DNA of 64,000 nt from Plantago ovata (taxonomy: Eukaryota; Streptophyta; Magnoliopsida; Lamiales; Plantaginaceae). The stretch spans positions 70,464,885 through 70,528,884 of the forward strand of contig CM051458.1 of assembly GCA_028274465.1 (NCBI GenBank). The letters are read 5' to 3'. Below the pieces are notes generated by a model. It saw only the letters and a list, made by a program, of their open reading frames with translations, searched no databases and had not been told where the DNA came from. A program made the translations under genes and the position numbers. Shown piece by piece: positions 35,197 through 45,779 of this stretch. The number at the start of each line of letters is the position of its first letter. Position 1 is the stretch's first letter.

Positions 35197-36558
35197 TGAT
35201 GATGTCGTTTTTCACCAATTAAATTTGTTGAAAAGCCTAAGAGCACTTATCACTACACAAACTAGAGTGCAATGGCAAGTTTTCCCCAAGTGTCGTTCTC
35301 TCGGGACCTAACGTGGCTTTGCTTGAGGTTTTTTCTAGTAATTTCAGTCAACGAGTTGAAATGTTTATAGAATCGTTTTCTTTGAACAAAGCAATGAGAA
35401 ATCAGATTGTTGTAATCAAGTTTGGAAAATGGTTGGTGGTAGAAATCAAATACACATGCATGGGTTATTAATATGCTCACAAGTTCAGTGCGTAAAACCT
35501 TCGATCAAGTCTGCTAAGCAACTCGTCTAGGTAACTTTTAAGACACACATCATAAAAGACCACTATCAATACTTTAGAGGTGCTTGTCACTAACACCATT
35601 TATCTAGCATGCTGCAAATCTCTAACATACAATCCTATAGCTTTCATTGACCAAGAGTTTGTCACTATACTCAATTCGAATATATTTTATAGACAACTAA
35701 GAATCATATGAAGGAATTTGCAGCACGATTGAATCACAATCTCATGTAAGCATAAACATAACCCATAGCATGCATATTCTACATTCTACCACCAACACAA
35801 AAGATTTAGCTACTCATATTCATCAACATAGACATTAATTCATATGAATAATAATCAGAATACATCATATCAAACTACAAGACAAGAGAGTGATACAAGT
35901 TACCACCAAAGCTGTCACTAATCGGTGGAAAGCAAAGAAAACCTCTCCGTAGATGATTATAAAGGATGAATTCCAATAAAAATCTTGAATCCCAAGCTAA
36001 AATACAATGTAATCTGAGTTTTCTCTGAGTTTTGGAGCTTAGGAGCTCTCCAAAACGAAGCTACAGTTCAAAAGATATTCAAAAAATGACTGGAGATCAG
36101 ATCTAAGAAGGAAAATCCGAAAACGTAACCGCTGCCAAGTGGAGCTTGGCAAGCGAAGCGCTTCGCTTGGCTTCTGTGCCAAAGCTCCTGGAAAATGAAG
36201 CGGAGCGCATCACTATTCCAGGCGCTTAGCTTGGCTCCTGGGCATATTTTTGTCTTCAAACTCAATCTTTTTGCCCTCGCACGGCCCTCGAGTGCCTTGG
36301 ACTCATCCTTCTCGATGCTTATTAATGCTCAAACACTTACGAACAAGCCACGGAGATTGGGGAACTTCAACGGGGCTATCTTTTCCATCAAAAAGGCTCG
36401 TTTTTAGCTCCAAAAACGCCGTTTCGTACCTAAGTGCCTGAAAATGCAGAAAACACAAAACGTGACACTATTCTACAAAACTAACCAAAAAACAAGGCTA
36501 AAAGATAGCAAAAGAAGGTAAAAAAGACAAGATGAACGCGTCAAAAATACGTTCATGA
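35197..36558 (-). repeat. 5' LTR of F (1362 bp)
   Basis: Near-copy of 29879-31271. Differences include a deletion in the CCAAGCG dyad block and GA in place of terminal CA. Confidence 0.9.
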
Positions 36559-37345
36559 AGTTACCTCAAACCAGCAATACTGACCAAGTAGTTAATGATG
36601 AACCCACACCAGTAGAGTCACAACCAGAAACCAGTAGTACTGAACAAGTACATGCTGAAGAGTCACATGCTGAAACGCATACATATCCAGATCCAAAGAG
36701 CAGAAAATCTGTTAACAAATGGATTAGAGATCATCCCTCTAAGGATATGATTGGTGATCTTGACAAATGCCAAGTGACTAGATCCAAAGTCTCTACTAAT
36801 AAAGAAGTTGCTGAAGAAGCAATGGTTGTTGAAGTAGAAGCTTTGTTCTCTTGCTTCGTTTCAGGAATTGAACCCAAGACCATAGAAGAAGCTTTAAAGC
36901 ATTCTGAATGGATCAAGGCAATGCAAGAAGAATTGGATCAATTCGAAAGAAATAAAGTCTGGAAACTTGTACCCCTTGCTGAAGGAAAGAAAGCAATAGG
37001 TACTAAGTGGGTGTTCAGAAACAAGCTGAGCGAGTCTGGTGAAGTAACAAGGAACAAAGCACGTCTTGTTGCTCAAGGTTACTGTCAAACTGAAGGATTG
37101 GACTATGATGAGTCATATGCTCCAGTTGCAAAATTGGATGCTATTAGACTTTTCTTAGCATTTGCTGCTCATAATGACTTCGTAGTTTACCAAATGGATG
37201 TTAAAAGTGCATTTTTAAATGGTGAACTTGCTGAAGAAGTCTATCTAGAACAACCTCTTGCTTTGAACTTCCCTCAGAAACTAAGACGGTATACAAGCTT
37301 CAGAAAGCTGTATATGGTCTAAAGCAAGCACCGAGAGCTTGGTAT
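36559..37345 (+). pseudogene. A reverse transcriptase, N-terminal part (copia)
   Basis: Typical copia RT start: [38 protein letters not shown], then [18 protein letters not shown] and [13 protein letters not shown], where D is the first catalytic aspartate. A one-base frame change near 37285 is followed by the expected [12 protein letters not shown] in another frame up to the G insertion. The upstream part (36564-36880) is the acidic linker between integrase and RT. Confidence 0.88.
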
Positions 37346-37350
37346 GATAC
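37346..37350. repeat. Target-site duplication of G, left copy (GATAC)
   Basis: Matches 42669-42673. Confidence 0.92.
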
Positions 37351-38626
37351 TGATGAACGTGAGTTTTGTCAGGTCCCGGTTCAGTCAATTAAATTTGTTA
37401 TTTAGCCAAAGGCAATCCACAACTACAACGAAAACCGTAGTGTAGCAGTAGAATGACTCGAGTGTCGTTCTCTCAGAACTATAACTTGCTTTATCTATTT
37501 AACAAGAGAATATAAAAACAGCAGACAGATAGCAATAGGGGGTTTTCTAGCAGATAATGGAGATTGGTGATAGTATGGTCCTTCTTAACATAATTGGTCG
37601 ATAATCATGCATAAATTCCTCGGACTTGCATAGAGATCTTTGAATCAATCTAGTGTCCTGCTGCAAGTATTAAGCACTACGAACATAATTTGGTCTGACT
37701 AGTCAATCACGATTGTCCTAATGTGTTCCGTAATTATTCAACACTACGAAAATAATTGGTATGATGGTCGACTAGTGTCCAATTGTGCATAACAATCAAT
37801 ACAACATACGAGAATTTTGGTTACAACTGATCAACGAAATAAAGCAATGACACGGAGTATAATGCGCGATATAGCCATTAGCATGATTATCTTCCCTCGC
37901 TAAGAATTCACATACTACCACCAACGATAAGTTTAGCTACTCATAATAGGCATTCAATCAACAGAAATCATAGAAGAAAACATGTTGAAAGAATATAAAA
38001 TAAGTAGAATAAAACTGTAAGATACAAAGTTACCGAAGGTTGTCAATCTCCGGATGATTGCGGTCCTACGAGCTCCAAACTGCTATGAAAAAGTATCCCC
38101 TAAGCTACAGAACTCCCAGGACAGGCCCGGGAAGTTCCTACCTAAAACTATAGAGAGAGGTGAGAGAGAAGGTCTGGAAAGATATGATTTTCGGAGACAA
38201 AACTGAGCACTATATATAGGTCCCGAAAAAACACTGGGGCGATTCGCCGCAGGTTGGGGCGGTTCGTCCCCCGTCTTTTTTGCGGAATTCCACGTTTTTC
38301 GACGTGGTTTTGGATTTCTTCACCTTTTCGGACTCGGTTTCTGACTTCTAGTGGCCTTCTAACCTCCAGATTCGACCCCCAGACTCCAAATCCTATCCGG
38401 AAACCTTCAGATACTCCAAATAGGCTTCTGAAACACCAATTCCTTGTCAACTTCAATATAATTGCCCAAAAATCTTCGAATTTCAACCAAAACCTGTAAA
38501 ATAAAATCTAAAGGGAAACGTGACACTATTCTAATAAAATGTACTAAAATATAGCTAAATTAACATAGAGGATAGCTAAAATAGGTGAAAAAGACTCGAA
38601 TGAAAGTGTAAAATACACATTCATCA
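37351..38626 (-). repeat. 3' LTR of G (1276 bp)
   Basis: TGATGAACGTG...CACATTCATCA. TATATATA at 38211-38218 (minus) with two GGGGCG-type dyads at 38236-38276. Confidence 0.92.
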
Positions 38627-39404
38627 AACTCCCCAAACCGAACCTTTGCTTGTCCTCAAGCAACTAAGCTAGACTCTAATACAAAAAACATGCAAGACAC
38701 AAAATGGAGTTTCATGCCAAATAAAATGAACTAATCTACTGAATCTATTAAATAACATATGAACAAAAACCATATAAATCAAAGCATGAATATAGATTGA
38801 AGAATACCTCGATTGACTTATACACGTCCACATAATCACTTATGTCAAGACAAGAAAGTCTCTCGTAACATTCTCTACCTGGACCTAGTCAGTGACGACG
38901 TAATGAAGCATGCTAAGATACGAATGGTTGCCCCGTGCCTTATGAAACTGAGGACTTACTGCTGTTCCACCATGTTAAGACTTTTCCTCAAAAGAGGTCG
39001 AACCAGTACTGGCTCTCATCAAACGAAGGAGGGTTCCCTATAAAAGATAACTCTCCCCTATTCTACCCATCTCTCAAGTAAAGTCTTAAGCTATTCACCA
39101 CTTCCTGAATGGCAGGACGAGGGTGGTCTAGAACAGATGACACTCAAGACAAAAAAGATAAAATATAGAAAAACACGATTACGAACATTACAAAAAATGA
39201 AAAAGACTCAACACTTTGCTAAACTGCTATTTGGCTTTCTTTCTTGGACCCTTCTTTGCTTTTTTGGGGTCTTTTCTTTTTTTCTTCCTTTTTTTCTTTC
39301 CAGATTCTTTTCTTTTTTTCTGTTCCTCTTTTTTTTTGGATTTTTTTTTTAGCCAGCAGTAGCATAACAAAGAGAGAAACAAAATGACTCACACGACTTC
39401 CCCA

Positions 39405-39426
39405 AACCTATTCGAAAGAATAGGTT
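39405..39426. repeat. G hairpin 1
   Basis: Perfect arms AACCTATTC and GAATAGGTT, loop GAAA. Confidence 0.85.
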
Positions 39427-39511
39427 GGAGCACAAAATTCACGGAAAAATAAACTCACGATACGAAAATGAAAAACAGAAACAAGTCTATGATGGTGTAA
39501 CCCCCTTCCCA

Positions 39512-39533
39512 AACCTATTCGGAAGAATAGGTC
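39512..39533. repeat. G hairpin 2 (one mismatch)
   Basis: Arms AACCTATTC and GAATAGGTC around GGAA. Confidence 0.78.
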
Positions 39534-40107
39534 ATAAACAAAGGATCACACAACCTCACACTACCTCCTTCCTAGGCATTTAGCAATCTCAAAGCATGGT
39601 GAAAACTTGTTGCCTCTTAGGTACATAATTACTCGGGAAAACAACCATAAGACCCTAACATGCATCATCCTATTATAAAGGCCTTCGTGAACCGCAGTAG
39701 AGAAAACACCACTAAGTGATGTCGAGACTACCAAGCTCAACTAAGTGCAATACATAAATGTGACAAGCCAAGCGAGAAAATCTGAAACAAATTCATAGAG
39801 ATGAAGCATACGATTAATGGCATAGTTAGTTGATCTACCGAATAAAAAAGTTCAAAAAATTCGACAATAAACTCCATATAAAACATGCAAGACTATCCTA
39901 GGAAAGCAGTAAACGTGCAAATGCAAAAATAAGATACCATACTCAACATCACAAAGCCAAACAATACTTAAAATCATGGTTCACATCCCATCCCCCTCAT
40001 AAAACTTAAGCTAGTCCCTAGAAAAAGTGAATGAGTAAATAAAAAGTGATACTAGATGTTACCGAAAGGTTTGGCCTCGGTCGGCTGAGAGCGGACAAGT
40101 GAAAAGA

Positions 40108-40290
40108 CTAATTATCGGGATTGAAATCGCCATAATAGTCCCTCCACATGTCGGACAGGAGATCGTTACCACTAATGTTATCCATTATCAAATGGAATGA
40201 ATCTTGTGCATCCGTTCCATTACTCCTCGCATCTTGGGAACCATCCTTGGCTCCTCTCCGTATCTGCTCAAGCAAGTCCACGATTCCCTG
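40108..40290 (-). pseudogene. Remnant of the downstream ORF C-terminus in G
   Basis: In the frame ending at TAG (40108-40110) the last residues match those of the E3 downstream ORF (NDLLSDMWRDYYGD then NPDN). Upstream of about 40290 the similarity is lost. This shows G arose by a large internal deletion from an E3-like layout. Confidence 0.7.
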
Positions 40291-40325
40291 AAAACTAAAA
40301 TTAACAAAACCAAGAAAAACAAAAT

Positions 40326-41084
40326 CTAAAAAATAACTAAGGGAATCAGATGGAAAATAAAAGAGTAAAGAGGGTCAAAACTCCTTTGGAACTCATAGGT
40401 GGGCGCATGGACCAGAACGTAGGAGTCAAGATCAAGAGTATCTGCAACAATTGATTCAGAGACACCAAAATCTTTAGAGATTGGCTCCTCGACCTCAACA
40501 CAACTGACGCCTTCACTTTCTGACTCAAGTGAAGCAATGGATTCAGTTATCACCTCCTCCACGACTTCCTCTTGACCAACAACCTCGACATCCGCAAGTA
40601 AGGACGTGGAATCCAAGCTAAGCACTGAGGAGACTTCAGCAATGGATTCTTCTCCACATTCCTCTTTATCGGCAATGTCAATTTCTTGTGGCTGACTACT
40701 GAAGCGAGACGTCCATGCCCCTATCCCGGGAGGTGAGTCCCTATCCCAATGTTCCAGAAACTTGCTGGTTACTTCACCCCAAGTGCGCAACGATTTTTCT
40801 GGCGGGATTCTGAGCCATCTTCGAGCGTACCCTTCCAAGGCTCCCATAAATCCTCTCATACAAAGTTGCTCATGTGATAAAATAACCCCCTCCTCATTCT
40901 CACGAGGTATCCTCAACACACCTTCCTCGTATGTGTCTAAGAACCCTCTTGGATCATCACCCATTGAAAACGTGGAGAGAATGGAGTAGTACGCAGGATC
41001 AAAGTCATAATTCCTGCAATCGTCATCCAATGTTATGCAAGGCCCTCGAGGCATCACATACCGGGGCAACGGTGGTTGACTCAT
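40326..41084 (-). CDS. G gag-like protein (252 codons)
   Basis: Starts MSQPPLPRYVMPRGPCITLD; the middle (GALEGYARRWLRIPPEKSLR then WGEVTSKFLEHW) is the front half of the gag capsid domain. The C-terminal half is an acidic, serine-rich stretch without FYNGL, zinc knuckle or protease. It is the same gag type as E2. Either a truncated gag that could still join particles of a helper, or a dead remnant. The frame is open. Confidence 0.75.
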   Translation of the reverse strand: MSQPPLPRYVMPRGPCITLDDDCRNYDFDPAYYSILSTFSMGDDPRGFLDTYEEGVLRIPRENEEGVILSHEQLCMRGFMGALEGYARRWLRIPPEKSLRTWGEVTSKFLEHWDRDSPPGIGAWTSRFSSQPQEIDIADKEECGEESIAEVSSVLSLDSTSLLADVEVVGQEEVVEEVITESIASLESESEGVSCVEVEEPISKDFGVSESIVADTLDLDSYVLVHAPTYEFQRSFDPLYSFIFHLIPLVIF

Positions 41085-41390
41085 CCTTCATATAACTAGT
41101 TTCTGCACAGGAGGAAACAAGAAACCAAGGAGCAAAATCCACAAAAGAAAAACAAAAACTTGCAAAGAAAAACACAAAGAGTGCAAACAAACACAATGTA
41201 ACCGAGAACTACGAGAGCGCAAGCACGTAAGGTAACCGAGATCAGATTAGATGAATTTTCTGAAGAAGATAGGGGGAAGAAATAGGGTAAGAAAGTGAGA
41301 TTTCCTGAGAGCAAACCCCTAGAACCTGTTCTTCTGTAGGGAACCGAATGCTGAAAATATAAACAAATTAAATAGAAAAAAGGAGTATAG

Positions 41391-41408
41391 TCCCCGACAA
41401 CGGCGCCA
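41391..41408 (-). other. Primer-binding site of G (tRNA-Asp, one change)
   Basis: The minus strand reads TGGCGCCGTTGTCGGGGA, one base different from L1 and F. Confidence 0.88.
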
Positions 41409-41411
41409 ATT

Positions 41412-42668
41412 TGATGAACGTGAGTTTTGTCAGGTCCCGGTTCAGTCAAATAAATTTGTTATTTAGCCAAAGGCAATCCACAACTACAACGAAAACCGTA
41501 GTGTAGCAGTAGAATGACTCGAGTGTCGTTCTCTCAGGACTATAACTTGCTTTATCTATTTAACAAGAGAATATAAAAACAGCAGACAGATAGCAATAGG
41601 GGGTTTTCTAGCAGATAATGGAGATTGGTGATAGTATGGTCCTTCTTAACATAATGGGTCGATAATCATGCATAAATTCCTTGGACTTGCATAGATATCT
41701 TTGAATCAATCTAGTGTCCTGCTGCAAGTATTAAGCAATACGAAGATAATTTGGTCTGACTAGTCAATCACGATTGTCCTAATGTGTTCCGTAATTATTC
41801 AACACTACGAAGATAATTGGTCAGATGGTCGACTAGTGTCCAATTGTGCATAATAATCAATACAACATACGAGAATTTTTGTTACAACTGATCAACGAAA
41901 TAAAGCAATGACACGGAGTATAATGCGCGATATAGCCATTAGCATCATTATCTTCCCTCGCTAAGAATTCACATACTACCACCAACGATAAGTTTAGCTA
42001 CTCATAATAGGCATGCAATCAACAGAAATCATAGAAGAAAACATGTTGAAAGAATATAAAATAAGTAGAATAAAACTGTAAGATACAAAGTTACCGAAGG
42101 TTGTCAATCTCCGGATGATTGCGGTCCTACGAACTCCAAACTGCTATTAAAGAGTATCCCCTAAGCTATAGAACTCCCAGGACAGGCCCCGGGAAGTTCC
42201 TACCTAAAACTATAGAGAGAGGTGAGAGAGAAGGTCCGGAAAGATATGATTTTCGGAGAGAAAACTGAGCACTATATATAGGCCCCGAAAAAACTCTAGG
42301 GCGGTTCGCCCCCCGTCTTTTTCGCGGAATTCCGTGTTTTTCGACGCGGTTTTGGATTTCTTCACCTTTTCGGACTCGATTTCTGACTTTTAGTGGCCTT
42401 TTAACCTCCAGATTCGACCCCTAGACTCCAAATCCTATCCGGAAACCTTCAGATACTCCAAATAGGCTTCTGGAACACCAATTCCTTGTCAACTTCAATA
42501 TAATTGCCCAGAAATCTTCGAATTTCAACCAAAACCTTTAAAATAAAATCTAAAGGGAAACGTGACACTATTCTAATAAAATGTACTAAAATATAGCTAA
42601 ATTAACATAGATGATAGCTAAAATAGGTGAAAAAGACTCGAATGAAAGTGTAAAATACACATTCATCA
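41412..42668 (-). repeat. 5' LTR of G (1257 bp)
   Basis: Near-copy of 37351-38626. It keeps only one GGGGCG-type dyad (near 42298-42312) where the other LTR has two; TATATATA at 42273-42280 (minus). Confidence 0.92.
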
Positions 42669-43723
42669 GATACCTTCGCTAGGTTCTTGCTTGATAATGG
42701 TTTCAAGAAAGGTGAAGTTGATAAAACCTTGTTCACCATGAACCATGATGGTAAACTACTTTTAGTCCACATTTATCTTGATGACATAATATTTGGGTCT
42801 AAAGACAAGCAACTTTGTGATGATTTTGCCAAGCTCATGACTAACAAGTTTAAAATGAGCATGATCGACAAATTGAATTATTTCCTAGGATTGCATGTCA
42901 AGAAACTCAAAGATGGAATATTCATAAATCAAGCAAAGTATGCGAAAGAAATGATCATAAAGTTCAGGATAAAGAGGAAGAAAAAACTGAAAAGATCCCT
43001 ATGAGCGTTGGTACCAAATTGGGCTATACTAAAGAAGACAAAAGTGTCGATGAACACAAGTATAGGAAGCTCATTGGGTCCTTGTTGTATTTAACATCAA
43101 GTAGGCCTGACATGCAGTATGTTGTTTGTATGTGTGCAAGATTTCAATCTAATCCTAGAGAATCACACTACAAGAAAGCTATCAAAATACTGAAATATGT
43201 CAAAGGCACAGTCAATGTTGGATTATGGTATCGAAAAGATTCTGGATTAGAATTGGTTGGTTATTCAGATGTTGATCATGGTGGATCAACCCTTGATAGG
43301 AAAACTACCTCTGGAACTTGTCAGTTTCTAGGTACTAGACTAATATCATCGTTCAGCATGAAACAAACATGTGTTGCCAATTCGTCCACTGAATCTGAAT
43401 ATATTGCAGCAAGTTGTTGTACTGCCCAAATCTTATGGATTCAACAACAACTAAGAGATTATGGTATTTCTGCAAAGAAAACACCAATCTTTTGTGATAA
43501 TACAAGTGCTATTGCTATCACGCAAAATCCTAAGTTCCACTCTAGAACAAAGCACATTGATATTAGACATCACTTTATCAGGGATCATGTGAAAATATGA
43601 GACATTGAGGTTGTCAAGATAGGTACAGATGATCAACTTGCTGACATCTTTACCAAGCCCCTTACAGATAACAGGTTCGCAATGCTAAGGTATAACCTTG
43701 GATTGATTAAACTACCTCATTAA
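42669..43723 (+). pseudogene. A reverse transcriptase C-terminus and RNase H (copia)
   Basis: RT resumes with RFLLDNGFKKGEVDKTLF and the catalytic YLDDIIF (variant of YVDDIIF), then FLGLHV. A frameshift near 42965 is followed by KYRKLIGSLLYLTSSRPD (the conserved connection) and RNase H motifs GYSDVDHGG, SSTESEYIA and CDNTSAIAI. The usual A in SDADWGG is V and the W is H. A TGA at 43598-43600 interrupts the frame, which then runs through DQLADIFTKPL to TAA at 43721. Inactive. Confidence 0.9.
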
Positions 43724-44014
43724 AAGGGAACACTCACTTGGTTTCGGAAACGGGTACTCAGCAAGCCAAAATTGAGCTTAATTGTTCATTACAATCCTTT
43801 GAAAGTCCCTTTGTTTCATAAGATATATATGATTCCTTTAAATGATGTTTATGAGTGTTTGCTGAAACAGGCATTCAACAAATGTTCCTTCAAACTGGTC
43901 ATTTGTTAGGAAACTTGATTACTTGCTGAAACGGGCATTCAGTAAAGTAAGAACATGTAGATTGCTGAAACGGGTATTCAGACAAATAAGGATACTAAAA
44001 TAGGTATTTAAGTA
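43724..44014 (+). repeat. A 3' tail with degenerate GCTGAAACGGGTATTCA repeats
   Basis: Four to five worn copies (about 43745, 43861, 43923, 43963, 43994) of GCTGAAACGGGTATTCAG, irregularly spaced. The same motif occurs inverted at 55165-55435 in C, beside its 3' ORF. No coding potential seen. Confidence 0.7.
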
Positions 44015-45506
44015 TGTTGGTCCCTTTAAAAAACAAGAAAAGACTAGAAGGGGGGGGGGGTGAATAGTGTTTTCAAACTTTTCGTCGTTTAAAACTTTCT
44101 CAGCAAGTACTTATTACTTTTCAGTAATGAGTTTGCTGATACTTAACTTTCTCAACAAGTGCTTATTACTTTTCAGTAATGAATTTGTTGATACTTAAAA
44201 ACAGAGTGCGGAAGTCTTTTTCAATAAGTGCTTTCGTCAGAAAAACTAGTTTCAGCAAGTGAGCAGAGTCACAGAATAAAACAATAGTAACTTGTTGAAA
44301 ACTAAGTACAAGAGATTTAAAATCACACAAACACTTTTATAGTGATATCTGAGATTGGCGTAATCTCTCAACTAACCCACTTTGTCCTTTCAAGGACTGA
44401 ATCCACTATGATAAGATGTGAGGTTTCTTACAAATCCTATCACTAATGATTCTCAGAAACCAAAGTACACTTGCCTTGTTTCCAACCTAAACTAGAGAAT
44501 TGTAACCTTGTTGTCCACCAAACTTGGGACTATAATCAGCAACGCTATGCTTGATTAATTCCCCTTGAATTTCACGCCTGTAAAAGGGTGTTTATAAGTT
44601 AGAGAGGTTTCGGATGAGATGACTTGAATATAACTTTGCAGCTATAACAAGTTATCTAAAGAAACACAACTTGTAATACTTTGCAGTAGGCAAGTTTGTT
44701 GTTTAAAAGAAAGAACACTTAACTAATTTCTTACCTTTCAATGTTCTACTTCTTCAAAAGTAGCTTTTGTTTCAAGCTTAAGTCTTGGAACGGATCAACA
44801 TGCAGTAGAGAGTAGAGAAGGATTTGAGTGTTTAAAGCACAAGTGAGAGTTTGATCACGTTGTTGACACACCCTTCTACTTAGCCTAAGGTCTTCTATTT
44901 ATAGTGTCTCAAGGGAGCCGTTTGAATTTCAAATTCTAAGGCTTGTACTTTAAGATGTCACTATCTTGCTTTTGTACTTTCAAGAGCGCTCTTCATTTGT
45001 CTTCTTGTCATGTTCATCGCGTACTAACTTTGCATTTAATGTTGTTTTGAATCAAATTCAAATATGAACGTTGCAGCAAAAATGCAAGTACTCTTCAACA
45101 ATGAGGTCACATATGTTGTCAGTAAGTGATCAGTCTCAGTTTCAGCAAGCAGAACCTACTCTGTCATATAGATTTTCACTTATGCAAGCTATTGCTGAAA
45201 TTCTCACATTGTGAAGTAACATGTGCCTTTGTAGATACCTTATTCAGAATTCTTCTAAGTCTTCAGTCTTTGAATTTTCCACTTTCTAAGAGGTTCTAGG
45301 TCTTCAATAGTTTGTTTGTAAAAACAAAGTACATCATCAGCAAGCTTAAGAACCTAACTAGTACCTACACTAAGTCTTTCAGCAAACGTTCCTCTTTTAC
45401 AATGTCCTTAAAATTCTAAATTCCTATGGACCTTAAGAGTACTAGTTATTGGACTTTACTTAATTTAGCATGGTTAATTGCTTATCAAAATTACAAGTTT
45501 CTAACA
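44015..45506 (-). repeat. 3' LTR of B (1492 bp)
   Basis: Plus-strand bounds TGTTGGTCCC and CTAACA; in sense it starts TGTTAGAAAC and ends GGGACCAACA. TATAAATA at 44896-44903 (minus) and a G-run near 44050. It matches the C LTR but lacks the 50-bp minisatellite. Confidence 0.85.
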
Positions 45507-45779
45507 AATTTCCCCTTTTTTGATGTTAGCAATCCATGGCTAAATTAAGTACAACTTTTTATAAGTCTCTGATGTTGAATAAATCAGTTGAATAATGCAA
45601 ATTATACTTGAAGTAATTAAACAGTAAGCATATATAACTTGCTTAATCAGAAAAACGAATAAAGTTGAGCAAAAGTAATTGATTGTTGAAAGTTATCTTT
45701 CAAGGTAAGTTTACATGAAAGCATAAGATAACTTAGAAAACAACAATCAAAAGTAAAGACTAGACTATCTGAGAAAAAT

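Larger units (their letters stand above)
29879..36558 (-). mobile_element. F: Athila-type gag-protease element (6680 bp), inserted in A
   Basis: Complete minus-strand element. 3' LTR 29879-31271, polypurine tract 31272-31284, 3' region with three hairpins, gag-protease 33279-35000, PBS 35176-35193 and 5' LTR 35197-36558. RT, RNase H and integrase are absent, so it needs a partner. Flanked by AGTTA on both sides. The outer end of the right LTR reads GA instead of CA. Confidence 0.92.
38627..40107 (-). other. G 3' region
   Basis: Polypurine tract (38627-38639), block shared with E3 and F (about 39000-39035), T-rich run (39290-39350), hairpins at 39405-39426 and 39512-39533. No gene. Confidence 0.78.
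37351..42668 (-). mobile_element. G: short Athila-type derivative (5318 bp), inserted in A RT
   Basis: Complete minus-strand element: 3' LTR 37351-38626, polypurine tract 38627-38639, 3' region with two hairpins, tail of the downstream ORF (40108-40290), gag remnant (40326-41084), PBS 41391-41408 and 5' LTR 41412-42668. Protease and all pol are missing. The two GATAC copies and re-joining of the RT frame of A confirm a clean insertion. The LTRs look very similar, so it is probably one of the younger insertions. Confidence 0.93.
26520..44014 (+). mobile_element. A: plus-strand Ty1/copia element hosting F, G and (at its right) B
   Basis: Visible pieces: 26520-29878, 36559-37350 and 42669-44014. 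They read in order gag, protease, integrase, RT, RNase H, as in copia elements. Its 5' LTR and gag N-terminus lie beyond H; its 3' part lies beyond B. Removing F and G with one duplication copy each restores continuous pol homology, so both insertions are simple. Confidence 0.85.

Noticed and set aside
44050-44063. Long G-run as a G-quadruplex signal
   Set aside because: A single homopolymer of differing length in related LTRs (44053, 47976, 55634); prone to sequencing error.
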